Part shown: one piece after another, positions 19,290-27,129 of the stretch
Layout of the letters: the number at the start of each line of letters is the position of its first letter
Position numbering within the stretch: position 1 is the stretch's first letter
Source: CAMDPA01 sp965223035
GTDB lineage: Bacteria > Pseudomonadota > Alphaproteobacteria > Rhizobiales > Hyphomicrobiaceae
Assembly (NCBI GenBank): GCA_965223035.1
Contig: OZ244980.1
Location: 992,001 to 1,056,000 of the forward strand
DNA length: 64,000 nucleotides
Reading direction: 5' to 3'
Translations under genes and position numbers: made by a program
Notes under the pieces: generated by a model
Database searches by the model: none
What the model was told of the DNA's origin: nothing
The model's input: the letters and a program-made list of their open reading frames with translations, nothing else

Positions 19290-19304
19290 TTTACGAAGCG
19301 TTAA
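19290..19304 (+). promoter_or_regulatory. Candidate CtrA site upstream of ftsQ
   Basis: TTTA-CGAAGCG-TTAA (half-sites separated by seven bases) differs from the CtrA consensus TTAA-N7-TTAA at one position. It sits 79 bases before ftsQ. CtrA control of a promoter ahead of ftsQA is known in Caulobacter. One motif by eye is weak evidence, but the place is right. Confidence 0.45.
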
Positions 19305-19382
19305 CGCCAAGGTCGCATTTGTTTCAAATGGGGCCACCAAACAAGCGCCGGTCAACCAGCGGCTCCGGACCCACACGATAAA

Positions 19383-20336
19383 ATGGACGCAGCTCACAAA
19401 CATCTTGCCGAGCGCGCACAGCTGGCAGCGGTAGCCCATGGGCAGTTGTCGCACCAGGGTGTGAGGGCGAGGCGGTGGCATCAGCGGCGGCATCGCAAGG
19501 GCCGCGCCGCCACGCGGGCGGCGCCCGGTGGGTGGTGGGTCGCACGGCTGAGTATTGCGATCGGGCTACTGGTCGCGGCCGCCATCGGCCTTGGCGTGAT
19601 TGGCAACGGTACGGCCGAGTCGATCAATCAGCGGCTGCTGGCCCAGGTCGATCGGGCCGGCTTGGCATTGGGCTTCGGCATCAAGACGGTGCGCATTGAG
19701 GGCCATCGCCACGTGTTGCGCCACGTAATTGAAACGGCCTTGCAGGTCGGCCCCCTTAGATCGCAGCTCACATTCGATGCCGCCGCCGCCCGTCGGCGCT
19801 TGTTGAAAATTGGCTGGATCAAGTCCGTCGACATCAAACGCGTTTACCCAGATGGGTTGATTGTCAGCATAGAAGAGCGCTCCCCCGTCGCGATCTGGCG
19901 GAGAGGGGAGCGGGCCAGCCTGATCGATCACGAAGGCCGCGTGTTGGCCGCGGTCGCCCGCGACGCAGAGGTCGGTCTTCCGTTGGTGAGCGGAGCCGGC
20001 GCCCATCTAGCCGTGGGTCCACTGCTGCGCGCGATCTCGGCCTACCCGCTGCTGTTCCAGCGTGTGGCGGCGGCCGAGCGGGTCGAGGATCGGCGCTGGA
20101 CCCTGGTGTTGTCGAACGGCCTGCGTGTTGAGCTGCCCGCCGACAGCCTGGCGGCGGCCGTCACGCGGTTGGAAGCGCATCGCGTCAAGGGCTGGCTCGA
20201 TCGCAGCATCGCCACGCTCGATTTGCGGGTGCACGGGCAGATTGTGATCAGACGGCGTCCACAGCAGCCGTTGACGCGGTCGCGCGGCTCGGGCGACCGC
20301 GTGGTGGTCAGCACATCGGGTGGACAACCGCGATGA
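19383..20336 (+). CDS. ftsQ: Cell division protein FtsQ
   Basis: Single-pass divisome protein. A basic cytoplasmic N-terminus (about 50 residues rich in His and Arg) is followed by one helix (ARLSIAIGLLVAAAIGLGVI), then the POTRA domain (VRIEGHRHVLRHVIETALQV ... IKSVDIKRVYPDGLIVSIEERSPVAIW) and the beta domain (LSNGLRVELP ... LDLRVHGQIVIRR). The motifs and position between ddl and ftsA settle the call. Its stop overlaps the ftsA start (ATGA). Confidence 0.93.
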   Translation: MDAAHKHLAERAQLAAVAHGQLSHQGVRARRWHQRRHRKGRAATRAAPGGWWVARLSIAIGLLVAAAIGLGVIGNGTAESINQRLLAQVDRAGLALGFGIKTVRIEGHRHVLRHVIETALQVGPLRSQLTFDAAAARRRLLKIGWIKSVDIKRVYPDGLIVSIEERSPVAIWRRGERASLIDHEGRVLAAVARDAEVGLPLVSGAGAHLAVGPLLRAISAYPLLFQRVAAAERVEDRRWTLVLSNGLRVELPADSLAAAVTRLEAHRVKGWLDRSIATLDLRVHGQIVIRRRPQQPLTRSRGSGDRVVVSTSGGQPR

Positions 20337-21640
20337 GGGGGCGCGGGTTGCACGTCATCGGTCGACTGTCGCGGCAGCGGGAGGGGGACGTTGTTGCTGC
20401 GCTCGACATCGGCTCCAGCAAGGTGTGTTGCTTGATTGCCGCGGTGGTCGCCAACCCGAAGCCGATGGTGGATGCCGGCGCACCACGCTGGCGCTTGAAG
20501 GGCCTAGGCTTCGGCCACCAGCGAGCGATGGGTATTGAGGCCGGGACCGTGGTTGACCTGGCATTGGCCCAAGCTGCGGTGTCCGGCGCCATCGCCCGGG
20601 CCGAGCGCATGGCCAATCTCGAGATCGATTCCATCTTCGTCGCTGCCAATTGCGGGAATCCGCGATCGTTCACCTTCTCAGGCCACTTCGATTTGCATCG
20701 GGGCACGGTGCAACGTGCCGATGTGGCTGCCTTGGCAGCCGGCGCCCAGGCCTACGCGCTGCGCCGTGGCGGTGGGTTGCTCGCGCTTAATCGAATCGGC
20801 TTTCGGTTGGACGGGGTCGCGGTCGGCAGCGATCCGCGCGGGCTGGCCGGGCGGCGGCTGACCGCCGATCACCATGCGGTGGTGGTTGACGACGGGCCGT
20901 TGCGCAACGTTTCGCAGCTGGTTGAGGCCTGTCATTTGGATTTGGCCGGCGTGCTGCCAGGGGCGCTGGCCAGTGGGCTCGCCGTGACAACCGAGGAGGA
21001 ACGAAAACTCGGTGTGACCGTGATTGATATCGGGGGCGGCGTCAGCGCGATGGCCGGCTTTGCCGGTGGGCATTACGTGATGAACGACGTGTATCCGGCG
21101 GGCGGTCTGCAAATCACAAATGATATTGCCGCCGCACTGGAAATACCAGTTGTAGAAGCGGAGCGAATCAAAACGCTCTATGGTAATGTTACCATTAGTC
21201 CGTCAGACGAGCATGAGTATATCGACTTGGCCGGCGGGTCGCCCACCGACTGGGGTGGCCGACGGGTGACCAATGCCCAACTCGGGCGTGTGGTACGTCA
21301 ACGTGTGTGGAATTTGCTGCAAGACGTTGAGGCGGCGCTGGCGCGGAGCCCCTGTCGGGATCGGGTCAGCGGTCGGATCGTGCTGACCGGCGGCACCAGC
21401 CAGTTGCTGGGATTTGAGCTTTATGCGCGTGCGCAGTTTGGATTGAACGTTCGGGCGGGCGCACCGCCGAAGATCGCCGGGCTGGCAACCGGCCCATTGG
21501 GACCCGGCTTCGCCGCTGTGGTCGGTGCCTGTATCGCCGGCATCGACCCGCAGCAATGGCTGGTCGAGGAGCCCGGCGGTGCGATTGGTGAAGCCGGCTA
21601 TTTGCGTCGCGTCGGTCGCTGGTTGCAGGACAGTTTTTAA
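20333..21640 (+). CDS. ftsA: Cell division protein FtsA
   Basis: Actin-like protein that anchors FtsZ to the membrane. Seen: AALDIGSSKVCCLIAAV (phosphate 1), the SHS2-like 1C region (GIEAGTVVDLALAQAAV), VTVIDIGGGVSAMAGF (phosphate 2), YPAGGLQITNDIAAAL, and RIVLTGGTSQLLGF (adenosine motif). The C-terminal YLRRVGRWLQDSF is an amphipathic helix of the type used for membrane targeting. 435 residues. It overlaps ftsQ by four bases and is followed after 98 bases by ftsZ. Confidence 0.95.
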   Translation: MRGRGLHVIGRLSRQREGDVVAALDIGSSKVCCLIAAVVANPKPMVDAGAPRWRLKGLGFGHQRAMGIEAGTVVDLALAQAAVSGAIARAERMANLEIDSIFVAANCGNPRSFTFSGHFDLHRGTVQRADVAALAAGAQAYALRRGGGLLALNRIGFRLDGVAVGSDPRGLAGRRLTADHHAVVVDDGPLRNVSQLVEACHLDLAGVLPGALASGLAVTTEEERKLGVTVIDIGGGVSAMAGFAGGHYVMNDVYPAGGLQITNDIAAALEIPVVEAERIKTLYGNVTISPSDEHEYIDLAGGSPTDWGGRRVTNAQLGRVVRQRVWNLLQDVEAALARSPCRDRVSGRIVLTGGTSQLLGFELYARAQFGLNVRAGAPPKIAGLATGPLGPGFAAVVGACIAGIDPQQWLVEEPGGAIGEAGYLRRVGRWLQDSF

Positions 21641-21738
21641 CGCCAGCGTTCATCGAGGCGCTGTCGCACAGGTTTCGCGTTGCGTTGCATAGAGCGCGTC
21701 GAACCGCGTAAGCAGATTGGCGCACGAGGAATTGCGCA

Positions 21739-23679
21739 ATGACGAGCAAGCTTGACCATCACAACCTGACGGAGCTCCGACCGCGGTTGACCGTGATTGG
21801 CATCGGTGGCGCAGGCAGCAATGCCGTCAACAATATGATTGCGTCAGGACTCGAAGGCGTTGAATTCATTGTCGCAAATACCGATGCGCAGTCGCTTGCA
21901 AATTCCAGCGCGGAACACCGTATTCAGTTGGGCGTTCACCTGACTGAAGGTCTTGGAGCAGGCGCCAGGCCAGAGATCGGGCAAGCGGCGGCCGAAGAGG
22001 CGATCGATGAGATTCGCAAACGCTTGAGCGGTTCACATATGGTTTTTGTGGCTGCCGGAATGGGCGGCGGCACCGGAACCGGAGCTGCGGAGGTGATCGC
22101 GCGCGTGGCTGGCGAGATCGGTGCGCTGACCGTTGGCGTCGTGACCAAGCCGTTCCAATTCGAAGGCTCCAGGCGCATGCGCGCGGCCGAAGCCGGCATC
22201 AAGGCGTTGGCGCCCTACGTCGACACCTTGATCGTGATCCCAAATCAAAACCTGTTCCGCATCGCCAACGAAAAAACTACGTTCTCCGAAGCGTTTCTGC
22301 TGGCGGACCAGGTGCTTTACTCCGGCATTGCCTGTATTGTCGACCTGATCATCAAGGATGGCTTGATCAACCTGGATTTTGCCGACGTCAAAGCCGTAAT
22401 GGCCAATATGGGGACGGCGATGATGGGGACCGGCGAGGCCACCGGCGAAAAGCGGGCTGTGACCGCGGCCGAGGAGGCCATCGCCAATCCGCTGCTTGAT
22501 GATATTTCGTTGAGTGGCGCCAAGGGCTTGCTGGTGTCGATCACAGCCGGATCCGAGATGACACTCTATGAGGTCGACGAGGCTGCAACGCGGGTACGTC
22601 AAGAGGTTCAGTCGGACGCCAACATCATCGTTGGCGCCACCTTCGACGATAGCATGGGTGAGCGGATGCGGGTGTCAATCGTGGCATCCGGCATGGATCG
22701 CCGCGACGCGTCGGGGCTGCAAGTTCCACCGCCTCTGACCCGCAAGGAGTCGCAGTCCGGCGCCGCTGGCGCGGTCTACACCGATGACCCGATCGGGCGT
22801 CCGCACGTGCCGAACATAGCCAAAGCGCCCGAAACCACTGGATCGGCAGCACGGGACGGTGCGTCGGCGGAAGGGTCAGTGGGCGGCGGCGGGGGTGCGC
22901 TGGACCAAGGCGTGACACAGCCGGGAGCTAAAACCGACGCACCCGCCTTATATGTGGAAAGTTCGGTATCAGTGGATCCGGACAGCGCCGACAAGGCGCC
23001 GCTGCCACCGCATATGCCGCAGGACGCAGCTGCCGATGGGGAACGGTCCGCGGCCGCCGGTACCGGTTGTCTCCAACAGGCCGATACGGAGCTTGCGCGT
23101 GCCTTGAGCGAGGCGATCAAAGCGGCTGCCGCCGACGCGCAGTCCAACGCCGAGCGCAAACCGTCCCATCAACCTGCGGCCGCGGATAGCGCGGCGCAGG
23201 CGGTGCAATCCGTCGCTGGGGCGTGGTCGGCACCGAGCGGCGCTGTGTTCGAGGATGCCCCGCCGCCGATCGGACATACGCCTCCCCAGCAGTTGGGCGT
23301 CGATCCACAATCCGAATCGACCGCACCAGTGGACGCGGCATTTGCACCCATGCCACCAGCGGAAGTTGGTCAGCCGCAGCGACGTTTGCCAGAAGTTGAA
23401 GATTTCTCGCACCTCGCTCAGCAGGAGTACCGCACCAAGATGGAACGGTACGGCGCAGATCAAGCGAATGCGGAGCAACAGCGCCCGGCGGCCGAGCCAT
23501 CGCGCAAGCGCAGCTTTTTGGAGCGGCTCACCGGCGCCAAACGCGATGCGACAATTGATTCGCCTGTCAATTCAAAGTCGCGCAATAGGCAAAGTTATCA
23601 ACATGAAGGCGAGAATAATGGGCAAATTTCGGCCCACGACATTGACGGCCGGCGAAAAGCCACGGGATCCGATCCCTGA
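21739..23679 (+). CDS. ftsZ: Cell division GTPase FtsZ, long form
   Basis: Tubulin-like GTPase that forms the Z ring. Seen: VIGIGGAGSNAVNNM (19-33), VANTDAQSL, the tubulin signature GGGTGTG (109-115), PFQFEGSRR, and the synergy-loop region NLDFADVKAVM. The GTPase core ends near residue 320; a disordered linker of about 240 residues rich in Ala, Pro and Ser follows, as in Rhizobiales FtsZ, then a VEDFSHLAQQEYRTKM block and SFLERLTGAKR. The usual alphaproteobacterial C-terminal peptide (IPAFLRRQ type) is not seen; the last 60 residues are polar and come from AT-richer DNA. GAGGAA about 8 bases before the ATG supports the start. 646 residues is long. Confidence 0.95.
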   Translation: MTSKLDHHNLTELRPRLTVIGIGGAGSNAVNNMIASGLEGVEFIVANTDAQSLANSSAEHRIQLGVHLTEGLGAGARPEIGQAAAEEAIDEIRKRLSGSHMVFVAAGMGGGTGTGAAEVIARVAGEIGALTVGVVTKPFQFEGSRRMRAAEAGIKALAPYVDTLIVIPNQNLFRIANEKTTFSEAFLLADQVLYSGIACIVDLIIKDGLINLDFADVKAVMANMGTAMMGTGEATGEKRAVTAAEEAIANPLLDDISLSGAKGLLVSITAGSEMTLYEVDEAATRVRQEVQSDANIIVGATFDDSMGERMRVSIVASGMDRRDASGLQVPPPLTRKESQSGAAGAVYTDDPIGRPHVPNIAKAPETTGSAARDGASAEGSVGGGGGALDQGVTQPGAKTDAPALYVESSVSVDPDSADKAPLPPHMPQDAAADGERSAAAGTGCLQQADTELARALSEAIKAAAADAQSNAERKPSHQPAAADSAAQAVQSVAGAWSAPSGAVFEDAPPPIGHTPPQQLGVDPQSESTAPVDAAFAPMPPAEVGQPQRRLPEVEDFSHLAQQEYRTKMERYGADQANAEQQRPAAEPSRKRSFLERLTGAKRDATIDSPVNSKSRNRQSYQHEGENNGQISAHDIDGRRKATGSDP

Positions 23680-23687
23680 ACTTTTTT
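23664..23687 (+). terminator. Candidate terminator at the end of ftsZ
   Basis: GGGAT-CCG-ATCCC forms a 5-bp stem with a three-base loop, followed after TGAAC by six T. The ftsZ stop codon lies between stem and T run. The stem is short, so it may be weak. Confidence 0.4.
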
Positions 23688-23784
23688 CATTTTCATCTGA
23701 CAAGTTTCTGAAAATAAAGCGTTTTATCCGGGAAATCGAAACAACCAGGGAGTAGGATTAAGCGCGTCTCAAGCGCGGTCGTTT

Positions 23785-23818
23785 GGTAACACAATGTAAG
23801 AAACCGTGATTTGTTACC
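23785..23818. repeat. Inverted repeat in the lpxC upstream region
   Basis: GGTAACA and TGTTACC, 7-base perfect arms 20 bases apart, within the AT-rich 307-base space between ftsZ and lpxC. It could be an operator or a hairpin in the lpxC leader. The rest of 23680-23986 holds no gene. Confidence 0.4.
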
Positions 23819-23986
23819 GATGGATAGACCACGCTATGCTTATTCAATCGAATCGTTCATTTCTTTGTGTGGTTATTGGTCAACAGTGACAGCACCCGCA
23901 CAGTAGACTACGAACGAGATAGATAGGTGGATGCACACGGGGCACGAGTGTATTCATCGGGGGTCAGGGTGAGGGGACGGCGCAAC

Positions 23987-24922
23987 ATGCCGATATCTAT
24001 GCTTGCCGCAAGGCAAACGACGATTCGTCGTGAGGTTGAGCTATCGGGGAAAGGCGTACATAGCGGAGCTCCAGTATCTGTAGTGCTCCATCCCGCAGAA
24101 GCAGATACCGGCCTGCGTTTTTTGGCGAGTAAGCGTGGGCGGATTATTGCTGATATTCCGGCGGAAATTGGGAATGTAAAGAATTTAACCCTGTGTACGG
24201 TGTTGGGCGACGAGGCCGGCACGTCGATCAGTACGGTCGAACATTTGCTCGCGGCTTTGCGCGGGTTGGGCGTCGACAACTGCTACGTCGAAGTCGATAG
24301 TAAAGAAATTCCAATTATGGACGGCAGTTCAGCGGCTTTTGTCGACGCGATCGACGAGGTCGGAATAAAGGAGCTGGCGGAGCCTCGCCGCTTCATCAAG
24401 ATATTGAAACCGGTTCGCGTCGAGGAAGGCGCCTGTTGGGGTGAGTTGAGTCCCTACACCGGATTTCATCTGGACGTTGAAATTGATTTCGATTCGCCGG
24501 TGATCGGCCGTCAGCGCTTAGCTCTCGATATGTCTCCCGGCGCGTTTCGCAATGAATTGTCGCGCGCACGCACGTTCGGGTTTATGTGCGATGTGGAGAA
24601 GTTGTGGAAAGCCGGGTTGGCGCTGGGTGCCTCGCTGGAAAACACGGTAGCGATCGGTGAGGGACGTATCCTGAACACCGACGGCTTACGCTTTCCGCAA
24701 GAATTTGTGCGTCATAAGATGTTGGACGCGGTCGGTGACCTGGCCTTGTCGGGATCTCAGATCATTGGCGCCTATCGGTCGGTGCGCGGCGGTCACCGTT
24801 TGAACGCGCACGTGCTGAAGGCCTTGTTCGCGGATGAGACGGCTTGGACGATCGTGCAGGGGCCGCGCTCGCGAGAGCAGGTCGTACGACCGCTCGAATT
24901 CGCACTCGCAGCCGGACAATGA
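23987..24922 (+). CDS. lpxC: UDP-3-O-acyl-GlcNAc deacetylase LpxC
   Basis: Zinc hydrolase of the first committed step of lipid A synthesis, in the cytoplasm. Seen: the N-terminal QTTIRREVELSGKGVHSG, STVEHLLAALRGLGVDN with the zinc histidine, MDGSSAAFVDAI, SRARTFGF, RFPQEFVRHKMLDAVGDLAL with the second zinc ligands (HxxxD) and a late catalytic His in GGHRLN. The ATG at 23987 follows GAGGGG and gives 311 residues, close to the usual 305; the open frame further upstream is not needed. It ends the dcw series. The stop codon lies in an 18-base tandem duplication. Confidence 0.95.
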   Translation: MPISMLAARQTTIRREVELSGKGVHSGAPVSVVLHPAEADTGLRFLASKRGRIIADIPAEIGNVKNLTLCTVLGDEAGTSISTVEHLLAALRGLGVDNCYVEVDSKEIPIMDGSSAAFVDAIDEVGIKELAEPRRFIKILKPVRVEEGACWGELSPYTGFHLDVEIDFDSPVIGRQRLALDMSPGAFRNELSRARTFGFMCDVEKLWKAGLALGASLENTVAIGEGRILNTDGLRFPQEFVRHKMLDAVGDLALSGSQIIGAYRSVRGGHRLNAHVLKALFADETAWTIVQGPRSREQVVRPLEFALAAGQ

Positions 24923-24950
24923 TGGGCAGCCGGACAATGATGGGCAGCCG
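24908..24950 (+). repeat. 18-bp tandem repeat across the lpxC stop codon
   Basis: The unit GCAGCCGGACAATGATGG occurs twice in full, plus seven bases of a third copy. The first copy includes the last codons and TGA of lpxC, so the duplication lies at the very end of the gene and does not change the protein. Confidence 0.85.
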
Positions 24951-25038
24951 ACGCACCGACGGGTGGCGTTCGCGGTGTCACCTCACAGGTGGTCGGCGGT
25001 TGCCTGTGGATTGAACGAACCGATCCAACTGGGGGTTG

Positions 25039-25080
25039 ATGGCGCCCCCTCGACGCAAACCAGCGTCGAGGGGGCGCCAT
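25039..25080. repeat. Perfect 18-bp inverted repeat after lpxC
   Basis: ATGGCGCCCCCTCGACGC, a six-base loop AAACCA, then the exact complement. It would make a very stable hairpin about 120 bases past the lpxC stop. No T run follows, so it is not a classic terminator; it is not part of the A, B or C repeats. Confidence 0.75.
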
Positions 25081-25159
25081 TGCATCGGTCTGGCATGTGG
25101 GAGCCTGTTCCAACTGACTGTGTAAGCCAGGGCATATCCGCCCGAGGCCATCGCCATTC

Positions 25160-25248
25160 CGACCCGCTCCCACCCCTGACCACCCACATACGTGTGCCAT
25201 TGGGTGGCCGGGTGGCCAGCGGAAGGGTTCCAGTTCACGCTGACAGGC
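25160..25248. repeat. Type C GC-rich repeat before the A+B tandem
   Basis: CCCACCCCTGACCACCCACATACGTGTGCCATTGGGTGGCCGGGTGGCC is a long imperfect palindrome of the C family (shown here as pieces of one repeat, arms around ACGTGT). It directly precedes two A+B units. The region 24923-25867 as a whole holds no supported gene besides these repeats. Confidence 0.6.
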
Positions 25249-25400
25249 TAGATCATCGCGCCTTAAATCGGAACCGCAACGCCGATTCCAATTGCGCCGG
25301 TTCCGATTCAAGGCGCAAAGATGATCGCTCTTAAAGTGTAGAGCAACTTTCTGCCTTTAATCGGGATCGTTCCGATTCCGATTAAAGGCAGGTTGCTCTA
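25249..25400 (+). repeat. A+B composite repeat, first of a tandem pair
   Basis: Full composite unit. TA at 25249-25250 opens TAGATCATCGCG; the A half is the long variant with the centre CGCAACGCCGATTCCAATTG; the B half ends GGTTGCTCTA at 25400. The final TA is shared with the next unit. Confidence 0.9.
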
Positions 25401-25552
25401 GATCATCGCGCCTTAAATCGGAACCGCAACGCCGATTCCAATTGTGCCGGTTCCGATTCAAGGCGCAAAGATGATCGCTCCTGAAGTGTAGGGAGCGACG
25501 TCCTGCGTTTGATCGGAAGCCTGCTGAGTCCGATCAAATACAGGTTGTTCTA
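25399..25552 (+). repeat. A+B composite repeat, second of a tandem pair
   Basis: The A half is almost identical to that of the previous unit; the B half is heavily mutated (GTAGGGAGCGACGTCC, TTGATCGGAAGCC, ending CAGGTTGTTCTA). Identical A halves with unlike B halves argue that this is not a simple recent duplication of the whole unit. Confidence 0.85.
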
Positions 25553-25777
25553 GAGGTTGAAGGTGAGCTGAGGTTGAGGCTCGTGCGGGTTTGGCGAGCC
25601 CGAAATATGCGTGCTTCCGATCCGGCGAAGACATCGCTTTGGGTAGTTCCGCTTGAGGCTGCAGATTGGGGATCCGGAACCGGCCCGAATCGTGCGATCG
25701 AGCTGTTGGCGCACCATAATTCTGACGCGTCCGCGCGCTCTGCTGCGAATCGCGCAGATCGGCCAGCGGCGCTCGAT

Positions 25778-25801
25778 GTGACGGTGACGGTGACGGTGAC
25801 G
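25778..25801 (+). repeat. GTGACG hexamer repeated four times
   Basis: Four exact tandem copies of GTGACG, about 67 bases upstream of the bamD start. The frame is open through it, but the bamD lipoprotein signal begins later, so it is probably leader sequence. Confidence 0.8.
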
Positions 25802-25867
25802 GGGGCGAATCCGTTGACGCATGGTTCGTTGCAGGTGATGATAGTTCGACTCAACGGGGGTCCTGAC

Positions 25868-26743
25868 ATGGGTCGCTCAGGCGTAATGGGGGGGCAACTG
25901 GGGCAGGGACATCAGGCCCGCCTGGGGCGACAGCTGGTTGGCTTGGTGGCAACGGCAGTGGTGATTGCCGGGTGCAGTTCATCGAATTCCGCCAGCAAGC
26001 TTTTGAACCCTGATCCGCCAGGCAAAATGTACACTCAAGCCGATGGATTTCTCGCGCGCGGGCGCTACGAGACGGCAGCCCACAAGTTCGAAGATCTGGA
26101 TCGCGATCATCCCTATGCGCCAGAAGCGCGCCGCGCGATCGTGATGGCTGCATTCGCCTACTTCAAGGCAGGGAAGTTTGCCGAGGCGATTGCCACTGCC
26201 AAGCGCTACACGACCATGCACCCCGGTACCAAAGAAGCGCCGTTGGCACACCACATCATCGCCATGTCTCACTTCAGCGAGATGCGCTCACCCAATCGCG
26301 ATCAGAGTAGCACGCGCAAGGCGCTTGAGGAATTCAAGCGCCTGGTCGAGCGCTATCCGGACAGCAGCTACGCGCGCAGCGCTCCCAACAAGATCCGCAT
26401 TTGCGAAGATTCGCTGGCAGCGCACGAGATGCAGGTCGGGCATCAGTATTTGAAGGGCGGAAAGCTGTTGGCGGCCAAAAACCGGTTCGAGGTGGTGGCG
26501 CGCGAGTTTCAAACCACGGCTCATGTCGAAGAGGCCCTGATGCGGCTCGTCGAGATCAATTTGGCGCTCGGCATCGTTCACGAGGCGCAGACCGCCGCGG
26601 CGGTGCTCGGTCACAACTTTCCAAATTCTGACTGGTATAAGGACGCCTACCGAAAATTGGCGGCGGGCGGTCATCAGCCGCAAAATCACGGTTCGACCTG
26701 GCTCAGCCGCGCCTTCAGTAGCGTCAAGCTACCGCAATTGTAG
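25868..26743 (+). CDS. bamD: Outer membrane assembly lipoprotein BamD
   Basis: Lipoprotein of the BAM complex that inserts outer membrane proteins. The ATG at 25868 gives a signal with the lipobox VVIAGC, so the mature protein starts at Cys. Then TPR-like helical repeats: YTQADGFLARGRYETAAHKFEDLDRDHPYAPEARRA and AYFKAGKFAEAIATAKRYTTMHP, followed by EEFKRLVERYPDSSYA. HIIAMSHFSEM is in the expected place. 291 residues fits. The open frame reaches back to 25574, but that part crosses the hexamer repeat and carries no family sequence. It is separated from ligA by 386 bases; recN, usual between them in related bacteria, is absent. Confidence 0.92.
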   Translation: MGRSGVMGGQLGQGHQARLGRQLVGLVATAVVIAGCSSSNSASKLLNPDPPGKMYTQADGFLARGRYETAAHKFEDLDRDHPYAPEARRAIVMAAFAYFKAGKFAEAIATAKRYTTMHPGTKEAPLAHHIIAMSHFSEMRSPNRDQSSTRKALEEFKRLVERYPDSSYARSAPNKIRICEDSLAAHEMQVGHQYLKGGKLLAAKNRFEVVAREFQTTAHVEEALMRLVEINLALGIVHEAQTAAAVLGHNFPNSDWYKDAYRKLAAGGHQPQNHGSTWLSRAFSSVKLPQL

Positions 26744-27129
26744 CCAGATGTCGTTAGGCGTTGCGGGATGCCGGCAACGGCCCCCGTTGCTGGCCTTGCG
26801 CCTCAGGCGGGGGCGGACGCACCCCGCGATCTGCTCCGCGGGTGGCGGTTGTAAGCCCCTTCAGTCCGAGAGCTTTTCAGAGTTGGCGGGATGGCAAAGG
26901 CGATTCCGCCCAAGGCGGAAATGATCTAGCATGGGGACGAGCCCGCCGCCTGGCGCTGCGATCCAGGTCAGTCCCGCGATCCGTTGCCGACCTAGCTCGC
27001 GACCGATCGTTCGCCGTCGCTACCAAGGCCGGTGACCGTTTGGGCGGCTCGCCGAGGTGGGTTGGTACAGTAGCTCATCTCCGCGCCAAGCGGTCGACGC
27101 GGTAATTTGTTTGGCTTAGCTCCGGTGTC
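26744..27129. other. bamD-ligA gap with hairpin and type C end
   Basis: No gene supported. An imperfect hairpin GCCGGCAACGG/CCGTTGCTGGC lies at 26770-26794. At about 26887-26928 is the C-type end CCGCCCAAGGCGGAAATGATCTAG. No remnant of recN was recognised. Confidence 0.5.

Noticed and set aside
21739..23679. Stop or frameshift splitting ftsZ
   Set aside because: The frame is open to 23679 and the GTPase core is complete; only the tail is unusual.
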